The notes under the pieces were generated by a model. It was given only the letters and a program-made list of their open reading frames with translations. It was not told the DNA's origin and searched no databases. Shown here in pieces: positions 52,921 to 61,825 of a DNA stretch of 64,000 nucleotides (position 1 is the first letter of the stretch; every line of letters starts with the position of its first letter). The DNA lies in assembly GCF_049445995.1 (NCBI RefSeq), contig NZ_JBMSDZ010000008.1:1-64000 (forward strand), written 5' to 3'. A program made the translations under genes and the position numbers. Origin of the DNA: Dyella_A sp049445995. GTDB lineage: Bacteria; Pseudomonadota; Gammaproteobacteria; Xanthomonadales; Rhodanobacteraceae.

Positions 52921-53262
52921 TCAGGGCGCCGTGGCGCGCGTGCGCAGCAGCGCGTCCACCGCCTGCTGCCATTCGGGCGAGCCTGGCGCGGCCTGCGGCG
53001 CCTCCTGGCCGAGCCGGTGTTGCACGGCGGCGTTCCATTCGGCCGAGCCGCGGTCCGGCCCGTGGCCGTCGTCCGTGATGCCCAGCGTGCGGTCGACCCA
53101 GGCATACCACTCGGCCGAGCCAAGCGCGGGATTGGCGGGTGTTTCGGCTTGCGCGCGTGGCGTGGGCGCATCGCGTGACGGCGGCGGCTCTGATGGCGAG
53201 CACGCGCAGAGGGCGCAGGCGAGTGCGGCGGCGAACATCGTGTGGGTCAGGGTGAGGCGCAT
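52921..53262 (-). CDS. Small lipoprotein with three GSxEW repeats
   Basis: A 113-residue predicted lipoprotein (lipobox LCAC, Cys21) with a Pro-rich stretch and then three copies of an about 30-residue repeat headed by Gly-Ser-x-Glu-Trp: GSAEWYAWVDRTLG, GSAEWNAAVQHRLG and GSPEWQQAVDALLR. The pattern GSxEWxxxVxxxL looks like a short helical repeat. No function recognised. It is convergent with the SNF2 gene. Confidence 0.7.
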   Translation of the reverse strand: MRLTLTHTMFAAALACALCACSPSEPPPSRDAPTPRAQAETPANPALGSAEWYAWVDRTLGITDDGHGPDRGSAEWNAAVQHRLGQEAPQAAPGSPEWQQAVDALLRTRATAP

Positions 53263-53298
53263 GCGAGTGTCCGGACAAGCCAGAAGCGGGGTTTAGCC

Positions 53299-53464
53299 TA
53301 GCAGCCTGTCGGGCTTTGGTCGGCCGGGCTGCGAATCCGTCTGTGCGGTCCCTATTTCCGCCGCTTCTTGGCCCATAGCACCATTATGGGCCGGCGAATC
53401 GTCGAAAATCTGTCCTCGCACAGCCAAATTCTCGCCTCGACCACCAAAGCCCGACAGGCTGCTA
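53299..53464. repeat. 166-bp near-palindromic element with 22-bp perfect terminal inverted repeats
   Basis: The ends are perfect inverted repeats of 22 bp (53299-53320 and 53443-53464, head TAGCAGCCTGTCGGGCTTTG). The centre is another perfect repeat, GGCCCATA/TATGGGCC (53370-53377, 53385-53392), on the same symmetry axis near 53381. Intermediate parts also pair imperfectly (CTGTGCG.. with ..CGCACAG). The element can thus fold as one long hairpin. It encodes nothing and could be a MITE-like insertion. It lies between the repeat lipoprotein and HAD hydrolase genes. Confidence 0.85.
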
Positions 53465-53526
53465 GCCCGCCCATGTTCACGCGGTTTCACGCGGTGTCAG
53501 CGTCGCGCAAACATCCCGTGGGCGGT

Positions 53527-54222
53527 TCAGTCGCGCGCGGCGACTTCGTCCACGTGGGCGAGCAGGTCGGCCGGATCGTCGTACACGCGCAGCGCGCCGG
53601 CCTGCTGCAGTTCCTCGCGGCCGTAGCCGCCGGCGAGCAGGCCGATGCCGATGGCACGGGCGCGTTGGGCGGCGAGCATGTCCCACACGCTGTCACCGAC
53701 CACCAGCGCGTGGCGGATGTCGAAGCCCAGCCGCGCCGCCGCGGTGAGGAACAGGTCCGGATCGGGCTTGGCGTGGCGCACCTGGTCGCGGGTCACTACC
53801 GGCACTTTCGACGGGTCCACGCCCAGCGCCTCCAGATTGTGCGCGGCGGTCTCCATGCGGCCGCTGGTGGCGATCGCCCACGGAATCTGCTGCTCGGTGA
53901 GGAAGGCCAGCAGCTCGCGGGCACCGGGCAGCGGCTTCACCGAACCCTGCGTGTGCTGGCGGTTGAACGCCTCGGCGTGACGACGGCGCATGCGGTCGAG
54001 CCGCTCGGGGGTGATGTCCAGCGCGGTCTCGCGCAGCAGCATGTTGGCGAACAGTCCGCCGCTCATGCCGATCTTGCGGTGGATGCGCCACACCGACAGC
54101 TCCACGTTCTCGGCGTCGAGCGCCTCTTTCCAGGCCAGCACGTGCTGGTAGACGCTGTCGACCAGGGTGCCGTCGAGGTCGAACAGGAAGGCGGTGTCGT
54201 TGCGGGGCATGGCGTTCTCCAT
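53527..54222 (-). CDS. HAD-superfamily hydrolase, sugar-phosphatase/beta-phosphoglucomutase-like
   Basis: A 231-residue HAD-IA hydrolase. Motif I is FLFDLDGTLVDS, motif II is the Ser/Thr in AIATSGRMET, motif III the Lys in VRHAKPDPDLF and motif IV GDSVWDM. The four-helix cap follows motif I. It lies 45 nt downstream of glucokinase and beta-glucosidase genes, so a role on a sugar phosphate (phosphatase or mutase) is likely, but the substrate cannot be fixed. A second possible start is ATG at 54210. Confidence 0.85.
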   Translation of the reverse strand: MENAMPRNDTAFLFDLDGTLVDSVYQHVLAWKEALDAENVELSVWRIHRKIGMSGGLFANMLLRETALDITPERLDRMRRRHAEAFNRQHTQGSVKPLPGARELLAFLTEQQIPWAIATSGRMETAAHNLEALGVDPSKVPVVTRDQVRHAKPDPDLFLTAAARLGFDIRHALVVGDSVWDMLAAQRARAIGIGLLAGGYGREELQQAGALRVYDDPADLLAHVDEVAARD

Positions 54223-54267
54223 GGCGTTCTCCTTCGATCCGGGCGTGCCCGCCTGCGTGCGCGGCGC

Positions 54268-55287
54268 TCAGCCGGCGAGCAGTGGCCGGCCCGATTCCAT
54301 CACCGCCAGCGCGGCGGCGCCGAGCAGGCCCGGTTCGGGATTCATGATCGCCTGCGTGGGCACCTTCTGCATGATGTCGCGGAAGCGGCCCTTGGCCTCG
54401 AAGCGTTCGCGGAAGCGGCCGCGCTCCAGCCATGGCAGCAGGACCGGGATCAGCCCGCCGGTGAGGTACACGCCGTTCCACGCGCCCAGCGTGAGCACCA
54501 GGTCGCCCGCGACACTGCCGAAGATGCCGGCGAAGGTTTCCACCGTGCGCGTGCACAGCGGGCAGCTGCCGTCCTTCGCCCGGGCGGTGATGTCCTCCGG
54601 CTTGAGCGGCTGCGCGGTGGCGCCGACCATGTGGCAGATCGCGTCGTACAGGTTGACCAGGCCCTGGCCGCAGATCAGCCGCTCGTTGGAGACGCGGCCG
54701 TACTTGTGGTTGAGGTAGTCGAGGATGGCGATGTCCTCGGGCGAGTGCGCGGCGAAGCCGGCGTGGCCGCCTTCGGTCTGCAGCACGCTGCAGTGGCCCT
54801 GGCGCACCAGCAGGCCGCCCACGCCCAGGCCGGTGCCGGGGCCGACGATGGCGAAGGTCTGCTCCTCGTCTGCGCCGATCACCGGCGGCGGCAGTTCGCC
54901 CACGCGCACCAGGTCGTCGCCGCGCAGCAGGGTCACCGCCATGCTCTGCGCGGCGAAGTCGTTGACCAGGTGCACGGCGTCCAGACCCAGTGCGGCGGCG
55001 GTCTGGTGCGCCGAGATCGCCCACGGGTTGTTGGTGACCTTGACCGTCTCGCCGTCCTCAATGCGCCCGGCGGCGGCGACGATGGCGCGCTTCACCGTGA
55101 GTCCGGTATCGGCCAGGTACTGCTTCGCGGTCGCCACCAGCGACTCGTGCTCGGCCACGCGGTAGCGGCGGATGCTGTCCTTCAGCAGCGGATCGGTGCG
55201 CGACGGATCGGCCACGCCGAAGCGCACGTTGGTGCCGCCAAGGTCGACCAGCAGGGTGGGAACGGGGGCGTGGGCGTCAGCCGACAT
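54268..55287 (-). CDS. glk: Glucokinase
   Basis: A 339-residue glucokinase of the E. coli Glk family, phosphorylating glucose with ATP. Phosphate-1 motif is LLVDLGGTNVRFG; NNPWAISAHQTAAALG, the catalytic Asp region VNDFAAQSMAVTL, the adenosine-side GPGTGLGVGGLL and QTEGGHAGFA are all present. The start at 55287 has AAGG upstream. It is placed between the GH1 beta-glucosidase and HAD genes, consistent with phosphorylating glucose released from beta-glucosides. Confidence 0.93.
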   Translation of the reverse strand: MSADAHAPVPTLLVDLGGTNVRFGVADPSRTDPLLKDSIRRYRVAEHESLVATAKQYLADTGLTVKRAIVAAAGRIEDGETVKVTNNPWAISAHQTAAALGLDAVHLVNDFAAQSMAVTLLRGDDLVRVGELPPPVIGADEEQTFAIVGPGTGLGVGGLLVRQGHCSVLQTEGGHAGFAAHSPEDIAILDYLNHKYGRVSNERLICGQGLVNLYDAICHMVGATAQPLKPEDITARAKDGSCPLCTRTVETFAGIFGSVAGDLVLTLGAWNGVYLTGGLIPVLLPWLERGRFRERFEAKGRFRDIMQKVPTQAIMNPEPGLLGAAALAVMESGRPLLAG

Positions 55288-55368
55288 GCGAAAACCTTCT
55301 GCACAAGCGAATGGACAAGGGTGCCCTGCACCCGCGCGCGCGTCCAGTGGTCGGCGCCGGGCCATGGC

Positions 55369-56721
55369 TCACGGGTCGAGCGCGCCGCCGCCGCTGGCGA
55401 TCACCTGCGCGTAGAACCTTGCGCTGGCCTTGGGCGTGCGCCGCTGCGTGGCGAAGTCCACGTGGACCAGACCGAAGCGCTTGGCGAAGCCCAGCGACCA
55501 CTCCAGGTTGTCCAGCAGCGACCAGGCGTAATAGCCCTTCACGTTGGCGCCGGCAGCCATCGCCGCGTGCAGCGCGCGCAGGTGGCGGCGCAGGTAGTCC
55601 ACCCGCAGCGGGTCTTGCAGCAGCTCGCCCTCGACCACCGGCGGGTCGTAGAACGCTGCGCCGTTCTCGGTGATGTAGAGCGGAATGTCGCCGTAGCGCC
55701 GCGCGAACGCGGCGAGCGTGTCGATCAGTCCCTGCTCGTACACCTCCCAGCCGGTCTCGGTATGGGTGCGGTTCGGCTGGCGCACCGGCGCGGCGCGCAG
55801 CGGGGGCTGCGCCGGATCGTCGCGCACCACGGCGCGCGTGTAGTAGTTGATGCCGATGAAGTCGACCTTCTGCCGGGTCAGGCCGAAGTCGCTGGGCGGG
55901 AACTCCGGCCAGGCGTCGCCAAAGCATTCGGGCAGCTGCGGCGGATACGTGCCGAGCAGCGCCGGGTCGGCGAACTGCAGGTTCATGTACGCATGGGCGC
56001 GGGCGGCCGCGGCGATGTCCTCGGCGCGCCCGCTGGCCGGATACTTCGGCTCGATGTTGAAGACCACGCCGATCTGGTGCCGACCGACGCCGCGGTATGC
56101 CTGGATCGCCGCGCCGCTGGCGCGCATCAGGTTGTGCGCGGCGAGCGGCGCCTCGTACAGGTTGCGATGGCCCGGCGCCAGCGTGCCGTGCAGGTAGCCG
56201 CCATCGGTCACCACCCAGGGTTCGTTGAGCGTGGTCCACATCGGCACGCGGTCGTCCAGCGCCTTGAACATGATCTCGGCGTACTCGGCGAACCAGTGCG
56301 CGCTGTCGCGGTTGAGCCAGCCGCCGCGGTCGTCCAGCGCGGCCGGCAGATCCCAGTGGAACAGCGTGGCGTTCGGCGCAATGCCGTGTTCGAGCAGGGT
56401 GTCGACCAGGCGCGAGTAGAAATCGAGTCCCGCCGGATTGATGCGGCCGGTGCCCTCGGGCAGCACGCGCGCCCAGTTGATGCTGAAGCGGTAGCTCTGC
56501 AGCCCCAGCGCCTGCATCAACTGCACGTCGGACCGATAGCGGCGGTAGTGATCGCAGGCCACGTCGCCGTGGTCGCCGTTGGCCATCATTCCCGGCGTGT
56601 GCGCGAAGCGCTGCCAGATGCTGGGCCCGGCGCCGTCGGCCAGCGGCGAGCCCTCGATCTGGTAGGCAGAAGTGGCGGCACCCCAGACGAAATCCGCCGG
56701 GAAAAGAAAGCGTCCTGTCAT
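55369..56721 (-). CDS. bglA: GH1 beta-glucosidase
   Basis: A 450-residue glycoside hydrolase family 1 enzyme with the (beta/alpha)8 barrel motifs. N-terminal WGAATSAYQIEG, acid/base Glu in TTLNEPWV, nucleophile Glu in YITENGA, and the substrate-binding SLLDNLEWSLGF are present. There is no signal peptide, so it is cytoplasmic and hydrolyses imported beta-glucosides such as cellobiose to glucose. It is the first gene of the bglA-glk-HAD cluster, with a LacI-type operator 31 bp upstream. No Shine-Dalgarno sequence is obvious. Confidence 0.94.
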   Translation of the reverse strand: MTGRFLFPADFVWGAATSAYQIEGSPLADGAGPSIWQRFAHTPGMMANGDHGDVACDHYRRYRSDVQLMQALGLQSYRFSINWARVLPEGTGRINPAGLDFYSRLVDTLLEHGIAPNATLFHWDLPAALDDRGGWLNRDSAHWFAEYAEIMFKALDDRVPMWTTLNEPWVVTDGGYLHGTLAPGHRNLYEAPLAAHNLMRASGAAIQAYRGVGRHQIGVVFNIEPKYPASGRAEDIAAAARAHAYMNLQFADPALLGTYPPQLPECFGDAWPEFPPSDFGLTRQKVDFIGINYYTRAVVRDDPAQPPLRAAPVRQPNRTHTETGWEVYEQGLIDTLAAFARRYGDIPLYITENGAAFYDPPVVEGELLQDPLRVDYLRRHLRALHAAMAAGANVKGYYAWSLLDNLEWSLGFAKRFGLVHVDFATQRRTPKASARFYAQVIASGGGALDP

Positions 56722-56752
56722 CGCGGGAGGTCCGGTTGCCGCGGCGCGGCTT

Positions 56753-56770
56753 GATGTAAACGATTACATC
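56753..56770. promoter_or_regulatory. LacI/GalR-type operator between bglA and the sugar-ABC ATPase
   Basis: GATGTAA-ACGA-TTACATC is a perfect 7-bp inverted repeat with a central CG, the form of a LacI-family operator. It lies in the 134-bp divergent region, 31 bp before bglA and 85 bp before the ATPase gene, and could regulate both. No LacI gene is in the window. Binding is inferred. Confidence 0.65.
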
Positions 56771-56855
56771 GGGAGAATAGCCGAATGCTCTCCTCCGATG
56801 CACCATCGCGCATGATGGCGCGGGGACGGGTGCGCCCCCTCACGCGGAGGTCTCG

Positions 56856-57941
56856 ATGGCGGTGGTTCGGCTGGACGCGCTGCGCAAGGTCTATCCCGAC
56901 GGCTATGTGGCCGTCGCCGGCGCCAGCGTGGAGATCGCCAGCGGCGAGCTGCTGGTGCTGGTGGGACCGTCCGGCTGCGGCAAGACCACGTTGCTGCGGA
57001 TGATCGCGGGGCTGGAATCGATCAGCGCCGGCACGCTGCGCATCGGCGAGCGCGTGGTCAACGAGCTGCCGCCGAAAGACCGGGACATCGCCATGGTGTT
57101 CCAGAACTACGCGCTGTATCCGCACATGACGGTGGCGGAAAACCTCGGCTTCGGGCTGCGCCTGCGCGGCATGGATCGCGCCGCGGTGGACCGGCGCGTG
57201 CGCGAGGTGGCGCAGCTGCTGGAGCTGGAGCCGCTGCTGGGCGCGCGCCCCGGCGCGATGTCCGGCGGCCAGCAGCAGCGCGTGGCGCTGGGCCGTGCGC
57301 TGGTGCGCGATCCGAAGGTGTTCCTGCTCGACGAGCCGCTGTCCAACCTCGATGCGCGCCTGCGCCTGCACATGCGCGTGGAGATCGCGCGGCTGCACCG
57401 GCGGCTGGGCGCCACGATGATCTACGTCACCCACGACCAGATCGAGGCGATGACGCTGGGCCAGCGCATCGTGGTGATGGACCGCGGCGTGATCCAGCAG
57501 ATCGACACGCCGATGAACCTCTACCGCCGCCCCGCCAACCGCTTCGTCGCCGGCTTCCTCGGCAGCCCGGCGATGAACTTTCTTTCCGGCAGCGTGCGCA
57601 TGGACACGACCACCGAACTGGTCGGCCCGCACGGCGCGTTGGCGCTGCCCGGCGTGGCCTGGCCGGCCGACTGGGCCGGACGCGAGGTGGTGATCGGCGT
57701 GCGCCCGGAAGACCTGCATCCGGTCGACGCCGCCGGCCCCGCCGCGTTGAGCGCGCGGGTGGATGTGGTCGAGCCGGTCGGCAACGAGGTCTTCCTCAAC
57801 CTGCGCAGTGGCGAGAAACCGCTGGTGGTGCGCCTGCCGCCGCGGGTGGTGCCGCAGCCGGGCGACCTCATCCACCTGGTGCCCGATCCGGCGATGCTGC
57901 ACGTGTTCGATGCGGCCAGCGGTGCGCGGCTCAGCCTCTGA
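56856..57941 (+). CDS. ugpC: Sugar ABC transporter ATP-binding protein (UgpC/MalK/MsmX-like)
   Basis: A 361-residue ATPase. Walker A is GPSGCGKTT, signature MSGGQQQRVALGRA, Walker B VFLLDEPLSNLDA and the switch His in YVTHDQIEAM. A C-terminal regulatory TOBE domain contains VIGVRPEDLHPVDAAG. It energises carbohydrate importers. No binding protein or permease gene is adjacent, so it probably serves importers encoded elsewhere, as MsmX does. GCGGAGG precedes the ATG. It is divergent from bglA across a shared LacI-type operator. Confidence 0.9.
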   Translation: MAVVRLDALRKVYPDGYVAVAGASVEIASGELLVLVGPSGCGKTTLLRMIAGLESISAGTLRIGERVVNELPPKDRDIAMVFQNYALYPHMTVAENLGFGLRLRGMDRAAVDRRVREVAQLLELEPLLGARPGAMSGGQQQRVALGRALVRDPKVFLLDEPLSNLDARLRLHMRVEIARLHRRLGATMIYVTHDQIEAMTLGQRIVVMDRGVIQQIDTPMNLYRRPANRFVAGFLGSPAMNFLSGSVRMDTTTELVGPHGALALPGVAWPADWAGREVVIGVRPEDLHPVDAAGPAALSARVDVVEPVGNEVFLNLRSGEKPLVVRLPPRVVPQPGDLIHLVPDPAMLHVFDAASGARLSL

Positions 57942-58021
57942 GCCTCTGCGCTTGCCGGCCGAACTTTTTTCACGCAAGACTGACAAAGCAGGACAGGACT
58001 GCGACAGGGGAGATCCGGCAC

Positions 58022-58696
58022 ATGGTTCGCATGGAGGCAATAACCCGCCGCTACCAGGTGGGCGGACAGGTCATTGCCGCGCTGGATGGCGTTGGCTTCG
58101 AAGTACCCAGGGGACAGTTCACCGCCATCGTCGGACCATCCGGCTCGGGCAAGTCCACCCTGCTGAACATGCTCGGCTGCCTGGACCGGCCTGACAGCGG
58201 CCGCTACCTGCTCGACGACGTGGACGTATCCACCTTCGACGACGAGCACGCCAGCGACTTTCGCAACCGGCGCATCGGTTTCGTGTTCCAGTCCTTCCAC
58301 CTGCTGCCGCGCTTGAGCGTGCTCGAGAACGTGCTGCTGCCGCGCCGTTTCCTGCGCGGCGACGCGAGCGGGCTGGAGGAGCGCGCGCACCACCTGCTTG
58401 ACCGCATGGGTCTGGGCCAGCGGCTGGAGCACCGCCCCGGTCAACTCTCCGGTGGGCAGATGCAACGCGTGGCGATCGCCCGCGCGCTGCTGATGCAGCC
58501 GGCATTGCTGCTGGCCGACGAGCCCACCGGCAACCTCGACTCCAAGAGCACTGCCGATGTGCTGGAGCTTATCCATGAAGTTCATGCCGGCGGCCAAACC
58601 GTGGTTCTGGTCACCCATGACGCCGACGTCGCCGCACGCGCGCAGCGGCAGATCACCCTGCGCGATGGGAGGGTCGAGCATGATTCGGTGGCGTGA
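58022..58696 (+). CDS. ABC exporter ATP-binding protein, MacB/LolD-like
   Basis: A 224-residue ATPase. Walker A is GPSGSGKST, signature LSGGQMQRVAIARA, Walker B LLLADEPTGNLDS and the switch His in VLVTHDADVA. This is the type VII (MacB/LolD/FtsE) ATPase subgroup, here as a separate polypeptide. It is first in a four-gene overlapping operon with two adaptor genes and a MacB-type permease; its end overlaps the next gene by 17 nt. It starts 80 nt after the sugar ATPase, and a promoter in that gap was not identified. Confidence 0.9.
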   Translation: MVRMEAITRRYQVGGQVIAALDGVGFEVPRGQFTAIVGPSGSGKSTLLNMLGCLDRPDSGRYLLDDVDVSTFDDEHASDFRNRRIGFVFQSFHLLPRLSVLENVLLPRRFLRGDASGLEERAHHLLDRMGLGQRLEHRPGQLSGGQMQRVAIARALLMQPALLLADEPTGNLDSKSTADVLELIHEVHAGGQTVVLVTHDADVAARAQRQITLRDGRVEHDSVA

Positions 58697-60575
58697 GCGC
58701 GGCGCCGCGCTGGCACTGATCCTGCTGCTGACGACACCAGTGTCGGCCACCGTGTTCAGCGGCGAAGTGCGCATGCTCGACGCCCAGGCCATCGACACGC
58801 CGCCATCGCTGAGCTCGCCGGTGGTGCTGCGCTACTTCATGCCCGACGGAGCGCAGGCGAAGCCGGGCGACGTGGTCCTGCGCATCGATGCCGGTCCGGC
58901 CGAGGCGCAGCTGCGCAACCGTCGCGCCGAACTGGTGCAGGCGCAGGCCAAGGCCGCCAAGGACATCGCCGACCTTGAGCTGAAGCAGTCTGACGCCGAA
59001 TTGGCCCTCGTCGACGCCCAGGCCGAGCGCGACACCGCCGCGGTGGATGCGGCATTGCCCAGGGCGCTGCTGTCCGCGCTCGACCACGACCGCTACCAGA
59101 GCGAGATGCAGCGTGCCGAGCGTGCGCTCGCGCTCAAGCGGGCCGAGGCTGCGCAGGCGCAGGCGGCGGTGGCGCGCCGTCGTCAGGACGCCGCGCTGGA
59201 GCTTGAAAAGAAAACGCTGTCGCTGACCTTTCTCGCCGACCAGGTGACCTCCGCGGTGGTCAAGGCCACGCGTGCCGGCACCGTGGTGCACGGTTTCGAC
59301 AACCTGTTCGGCGCCGGGGGACGCTACGAGGAAGGTTCCACCAGCTACCCGGGCCAGACCGTCGGCGAGGTGATCGGCGGCGGCCGCCAGTACGCCGTGC
59401 GCGCATGGGTACTGGAGCCCGATCGTGCCGGATTGCGGCTGGGGCAGGCGGTCGCGCTGAGCGTGGATGCGCTGCCGGGCCGCGCACTGGCCGGCACCAT
59501 CGAGACGATCGCCGGTGCCGCCGGCGCGCGGCCCGAGTGGGGTGACGGCCGCTACGTGCAGGTGGACATCGCGCTGCCAGCCGATACGACGCTGGCGCTG
59601 CGCTCGGGCATGAGTGTGCGGGTGGATACCGACACGGCGGCATCGCGCGCTGCCGCGCCGTCGAGCGACAATGGCGAACTGGACATCGACGGCGAAATCT
59701 TCGCCCAACGCAGCCTGGCGATCGTGCCGCCAGCCGTGGACGGCCTGTGGCAGCTCACCGTCACGGCGATGGCCGGCGACGGCGAGACCCTCGCCAAGGG
59801 CGCGCCGCTGGTGGTGTTCGATCCATCAGAGGTCAACAAGAATCTCACGGCCAAGCGCAGCGAACTGGCCGAGAAGCTGCGCAAGCAGGAGCAGCTGAAG
59901 CTCGATCTGGCCGATCGTGCGCGTGACATTGAACTGGATACCGCCAAGGCCCAGGCCGATCTGGACAAGGCCCAGCGCAAGGCCAACCAGCCGCAGGCCT
60001 ACGTACCCGGCGTGCAGTACGCCAAACTGGTGATTGATCGCCACAAGGCCGAGCGTCGTCTTGCGCTCAGCCAGCAGCGCGCCGTGGTAGCTGCGCGCGC
60101 GCGTGCGGCCGAGCAGCAGCTGGCCGACGCGGAGGTCACCCAGTTGCAGAGCCAGGTGACCGAGCTGGAGGCTTCGCTGGCCTCGCTCACGGTCAAGGCG
60201 CCGCGCGCCGGGATCGTGCTGCACCGGAGCGGCTGGAACGGTGACAAGATCGATACCGGCTCGCAGGTCTGGATGGGCCAGTCGGTGGCGCAAATGCCCG
60301 ACCTCTCCTCGCTCGCCGTGCGCGCCGCGCTGCCCGAACGGGCATTGCCGCGCGTGCATGACGGCCAGCGCGTGCAGGTGGTGCTCTCCGGTGGTGGCGG
60401 TCGGCGACTCGCCGGCCACATCGTGGAGATCGGCAACGCCGTGCACAGCAAGTCACGCGTGGAGGCGGTGCCGGTGGTCGACCTGGTGGTGCATCTGGAT
60501 GCCGGTACGCAGGGGCTCAAGCCCGGGCAGGCGGTGCGGGTCAGCGTAAAGGACGATGCGGTGGCGAGCCGATGA
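58680..60575 (+). CDS. Double-length HlyD/MacA-type adaptor (two adaptor modules in one chain)
   Basis: A 631-residue periplasmic adaptor with a signal peptide (ALALILLLTTPVSA). Two complete modules follow in tandem. The first (about 25-320) and second (about 335-625) each have a lipoyl half (..AKPGDVVLRIDA and ..LAKGAPLVVFDP), a long coiled-coil hairpin (about 80-195 and 405-515), the second lipoyl half and a beta-barrel (YAVRAWVLEPD.. and LAVRAALPERAL..). Normal MacA-like adaptors have one module. It overlaps the ATPase gene by 17 nt and the next gene by 4 nt. The cargo is unknown. Confidence 0.82.
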   Translation: MIRWRERGAALALILLLTTPVSATVFSGEVRMLDAQAIDTPPSLSSPVVLRYFMPDGAQAKPGDVVLRIDAGPAEAQLRNRRAELVQAQAKAAKDIADLELKQSDAELALVDAQAERDTAAVDAALPRALLSALDHDRYQSEMQRAERALALKRAEAAQAQAAVARRRQDAALELEKKTLSLTFLADQVTSAVVKATRAGTVVHGFDNLFGAGGRYEEGSTSYPGQTVGEVIGGGRQYAVRAWVLEPDRAGLRLGQAVALSVDALPGRALAGTIETIAGAAGARPEWGDGRYVQVDIALPADTTLALRSGMSVRVDTDTAASRAAAPSSDNGELDIDGEIFAQRSLAIVPPAVDGLWQLTVTAMAGDGETLAKGAPLVVFDPSEVNKNLTAKRSELAEKLRKQEQLKLDLADRARDIELDTAKAQADLDKAQRKANQPQAYVPGVQYAKLVIDRHKAERRLALSQQRAVVAARARAAEQQLADAEVTQLQSQVTELEASLASLTVKAPRAGIVLHRSGWNGDKIDTGSQVWMGQSVAQMPDLSSLAVRAALPERALPRVHDGQRVQVVLSGGGGRRLAGHIVEIGNAVHSKSRVEAVPVVDLVVHLDAGTQGLKPGQAVRVSVKDDAVASR

Positions 60576-61825
60576 ACAGGAAGAACGGATGCGCCTTCGT
60601 GCTGCTCGCCCTGCTGCTGGTGGGCTGCGCCGACAAGGCGCCGGATACGACCGTGCTGGAGACCGTGCATGCCGCGCCGCTGGAGTTCAGCGTGCACGGC
60701 GAGGGCGAATTGCGCGCCGCCAAGTCGACCGCGCTGCTGGTACCCGGTCCGATGTGGACGCCGCGGCAGATTACCTGGATGCTGCCCGACGGCAGTCAAG
60801 TCGCCAAGGGTGATCTGGTCGCGCGCTTCTCGGCCGAACAGAGCAAGCAGGATCTGGCGCAGGCGCGCATCGATCTGGAGCGCAACCTGCTGGCCCGGCG
60901 CGGCAAGCAGGCCGAGCTGGAGGATAGCCACGGCAAGCTTGGCGTGGATCTCACCCAAGTAGCCGGCCAGCTCGCGATTGCCCAGCGCTACGCGAATGCC
61001 GGCCCCGAGGCGATGGCGCGCAACGACATTCTCGACGCGGTGCAGGACGCGCACTACCTCGGCGTGCGCCAGGGCATCCTGCAGTGGCGCGAGCAGCAGT
61101 CGAGCAAGCGCGGCAGCGCCGAGCTGGCCGTGCTCGATGCCCAGCACGCCACCTTCGACACGGTGGCCAGGCAAAAGAAGGACGATCTCGACGCGCTCGA
61201 ACTGCGCGCGCCGCATGATGGCGTGCTGGTGCTGGAGAAAAGCTGGAGCGGCGAAGTCGCGCACACCGGCGGCAGCCTGTACGCCGGCAGCCCGTTTGGC
61301 AGCTTGCCCGACCTGGCCGCGCTGGAAGTGCAGCTGGCGGTGCCGCAGATCGAAACCCAAGGCATACGTGTCGGCGACACCGTGGAACTGCATCCGTGGG
61401 GCGAGCCCAGCCAGCGGGTGACGGCAAAGTTGAGCTGGGTTGCCGCTGCCGCACAGTCGCGCAGCCGGCAGAACCCGGTGAAGTACCTGATGATGAAAGC
61501 CACGGTTCCCGCCGACGTGGCGCATCGCTACGGCTGGACGCCGGGCCAGCATTTCGTGGGGAAGATCGTGCTGCTCAAACTCGATCACGGCCTGAGCGTG
61601 CCGAACGTGGCGCTCGGCAGCGGCGACGGCGGTCCGAGCGTACAGGTACTGGTGGACGGCAAGCCGCAGCGCCGGGCCGTCACCCTGGGCGTACGCGGTC
61701 CTACCCGCGCGCAGGTGCTCGGTGGGCTGGCGGAGGGCGATCGCGTACTGCTCGGCGATGCCGTCGCGGAACCGACCGCGCCGCCGGTGCCAACGGCCGC
61801 CTCGGCCGGGAAGGTGGCGCCGTGA
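60572..61825 (+). CDS. HlyD/MacA-type adaptor lipoprotein
   Basis: A 417-residue adaptor with a lipoprotein signal (LLLVGC, Cys at about 19). The lipoyl half is GSQVAKGDLVARFSAEQSKQ, a shorter coiled coil (about 85-205) follows, then the second lipoyl half ELRAPHDGVLVLEKSW, a beta-barrel (LEVQLAVPQIETQGIRVGD) and a MacA-like membrane-proximal domain near the C-terminus. Start and stop overlap neighbours by 4 nt on both sides (ATGA and GTGA). Together with the double adaptor, three adaptor modules are made per operon. Confidence 0.82.
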   Translation: MNRKNGCAFVLLALLLVGCADKAPDTTVLETVHAAPLEFSVHGEGELRAAKSTALLVPGPMWTPRQITWMLPDGSQVAKGDLVARFSAEQSKQDLAQARIDLERNLLARRGKQAELEDSHGKLGVDLTQVAGQLAIAQRYANAGPEAMARNDILDAVQDAHYLGVRQGILQWREQQSSKRGSAELAVLDAQHATFDTVARQKKDDLDALELRAPHDGVLVLEKSWSGEVAHTGGSLYAGSPFGSLPDLAALEVQLAVPQIETQGIRVGDTVELHPWGEPSQRVTAKLSWVAAAAQSRSRQNPVKYLMMKATVPADVAHRYGWTPGQHFVGKIVLLKLDHGLSVPNVALGSGDGGPSVQVLVDGKPQRRAVTLGVRGPTRAQVLGGLAEGDRVLLGDAVAEPTAPPVPTAASAGKVAP

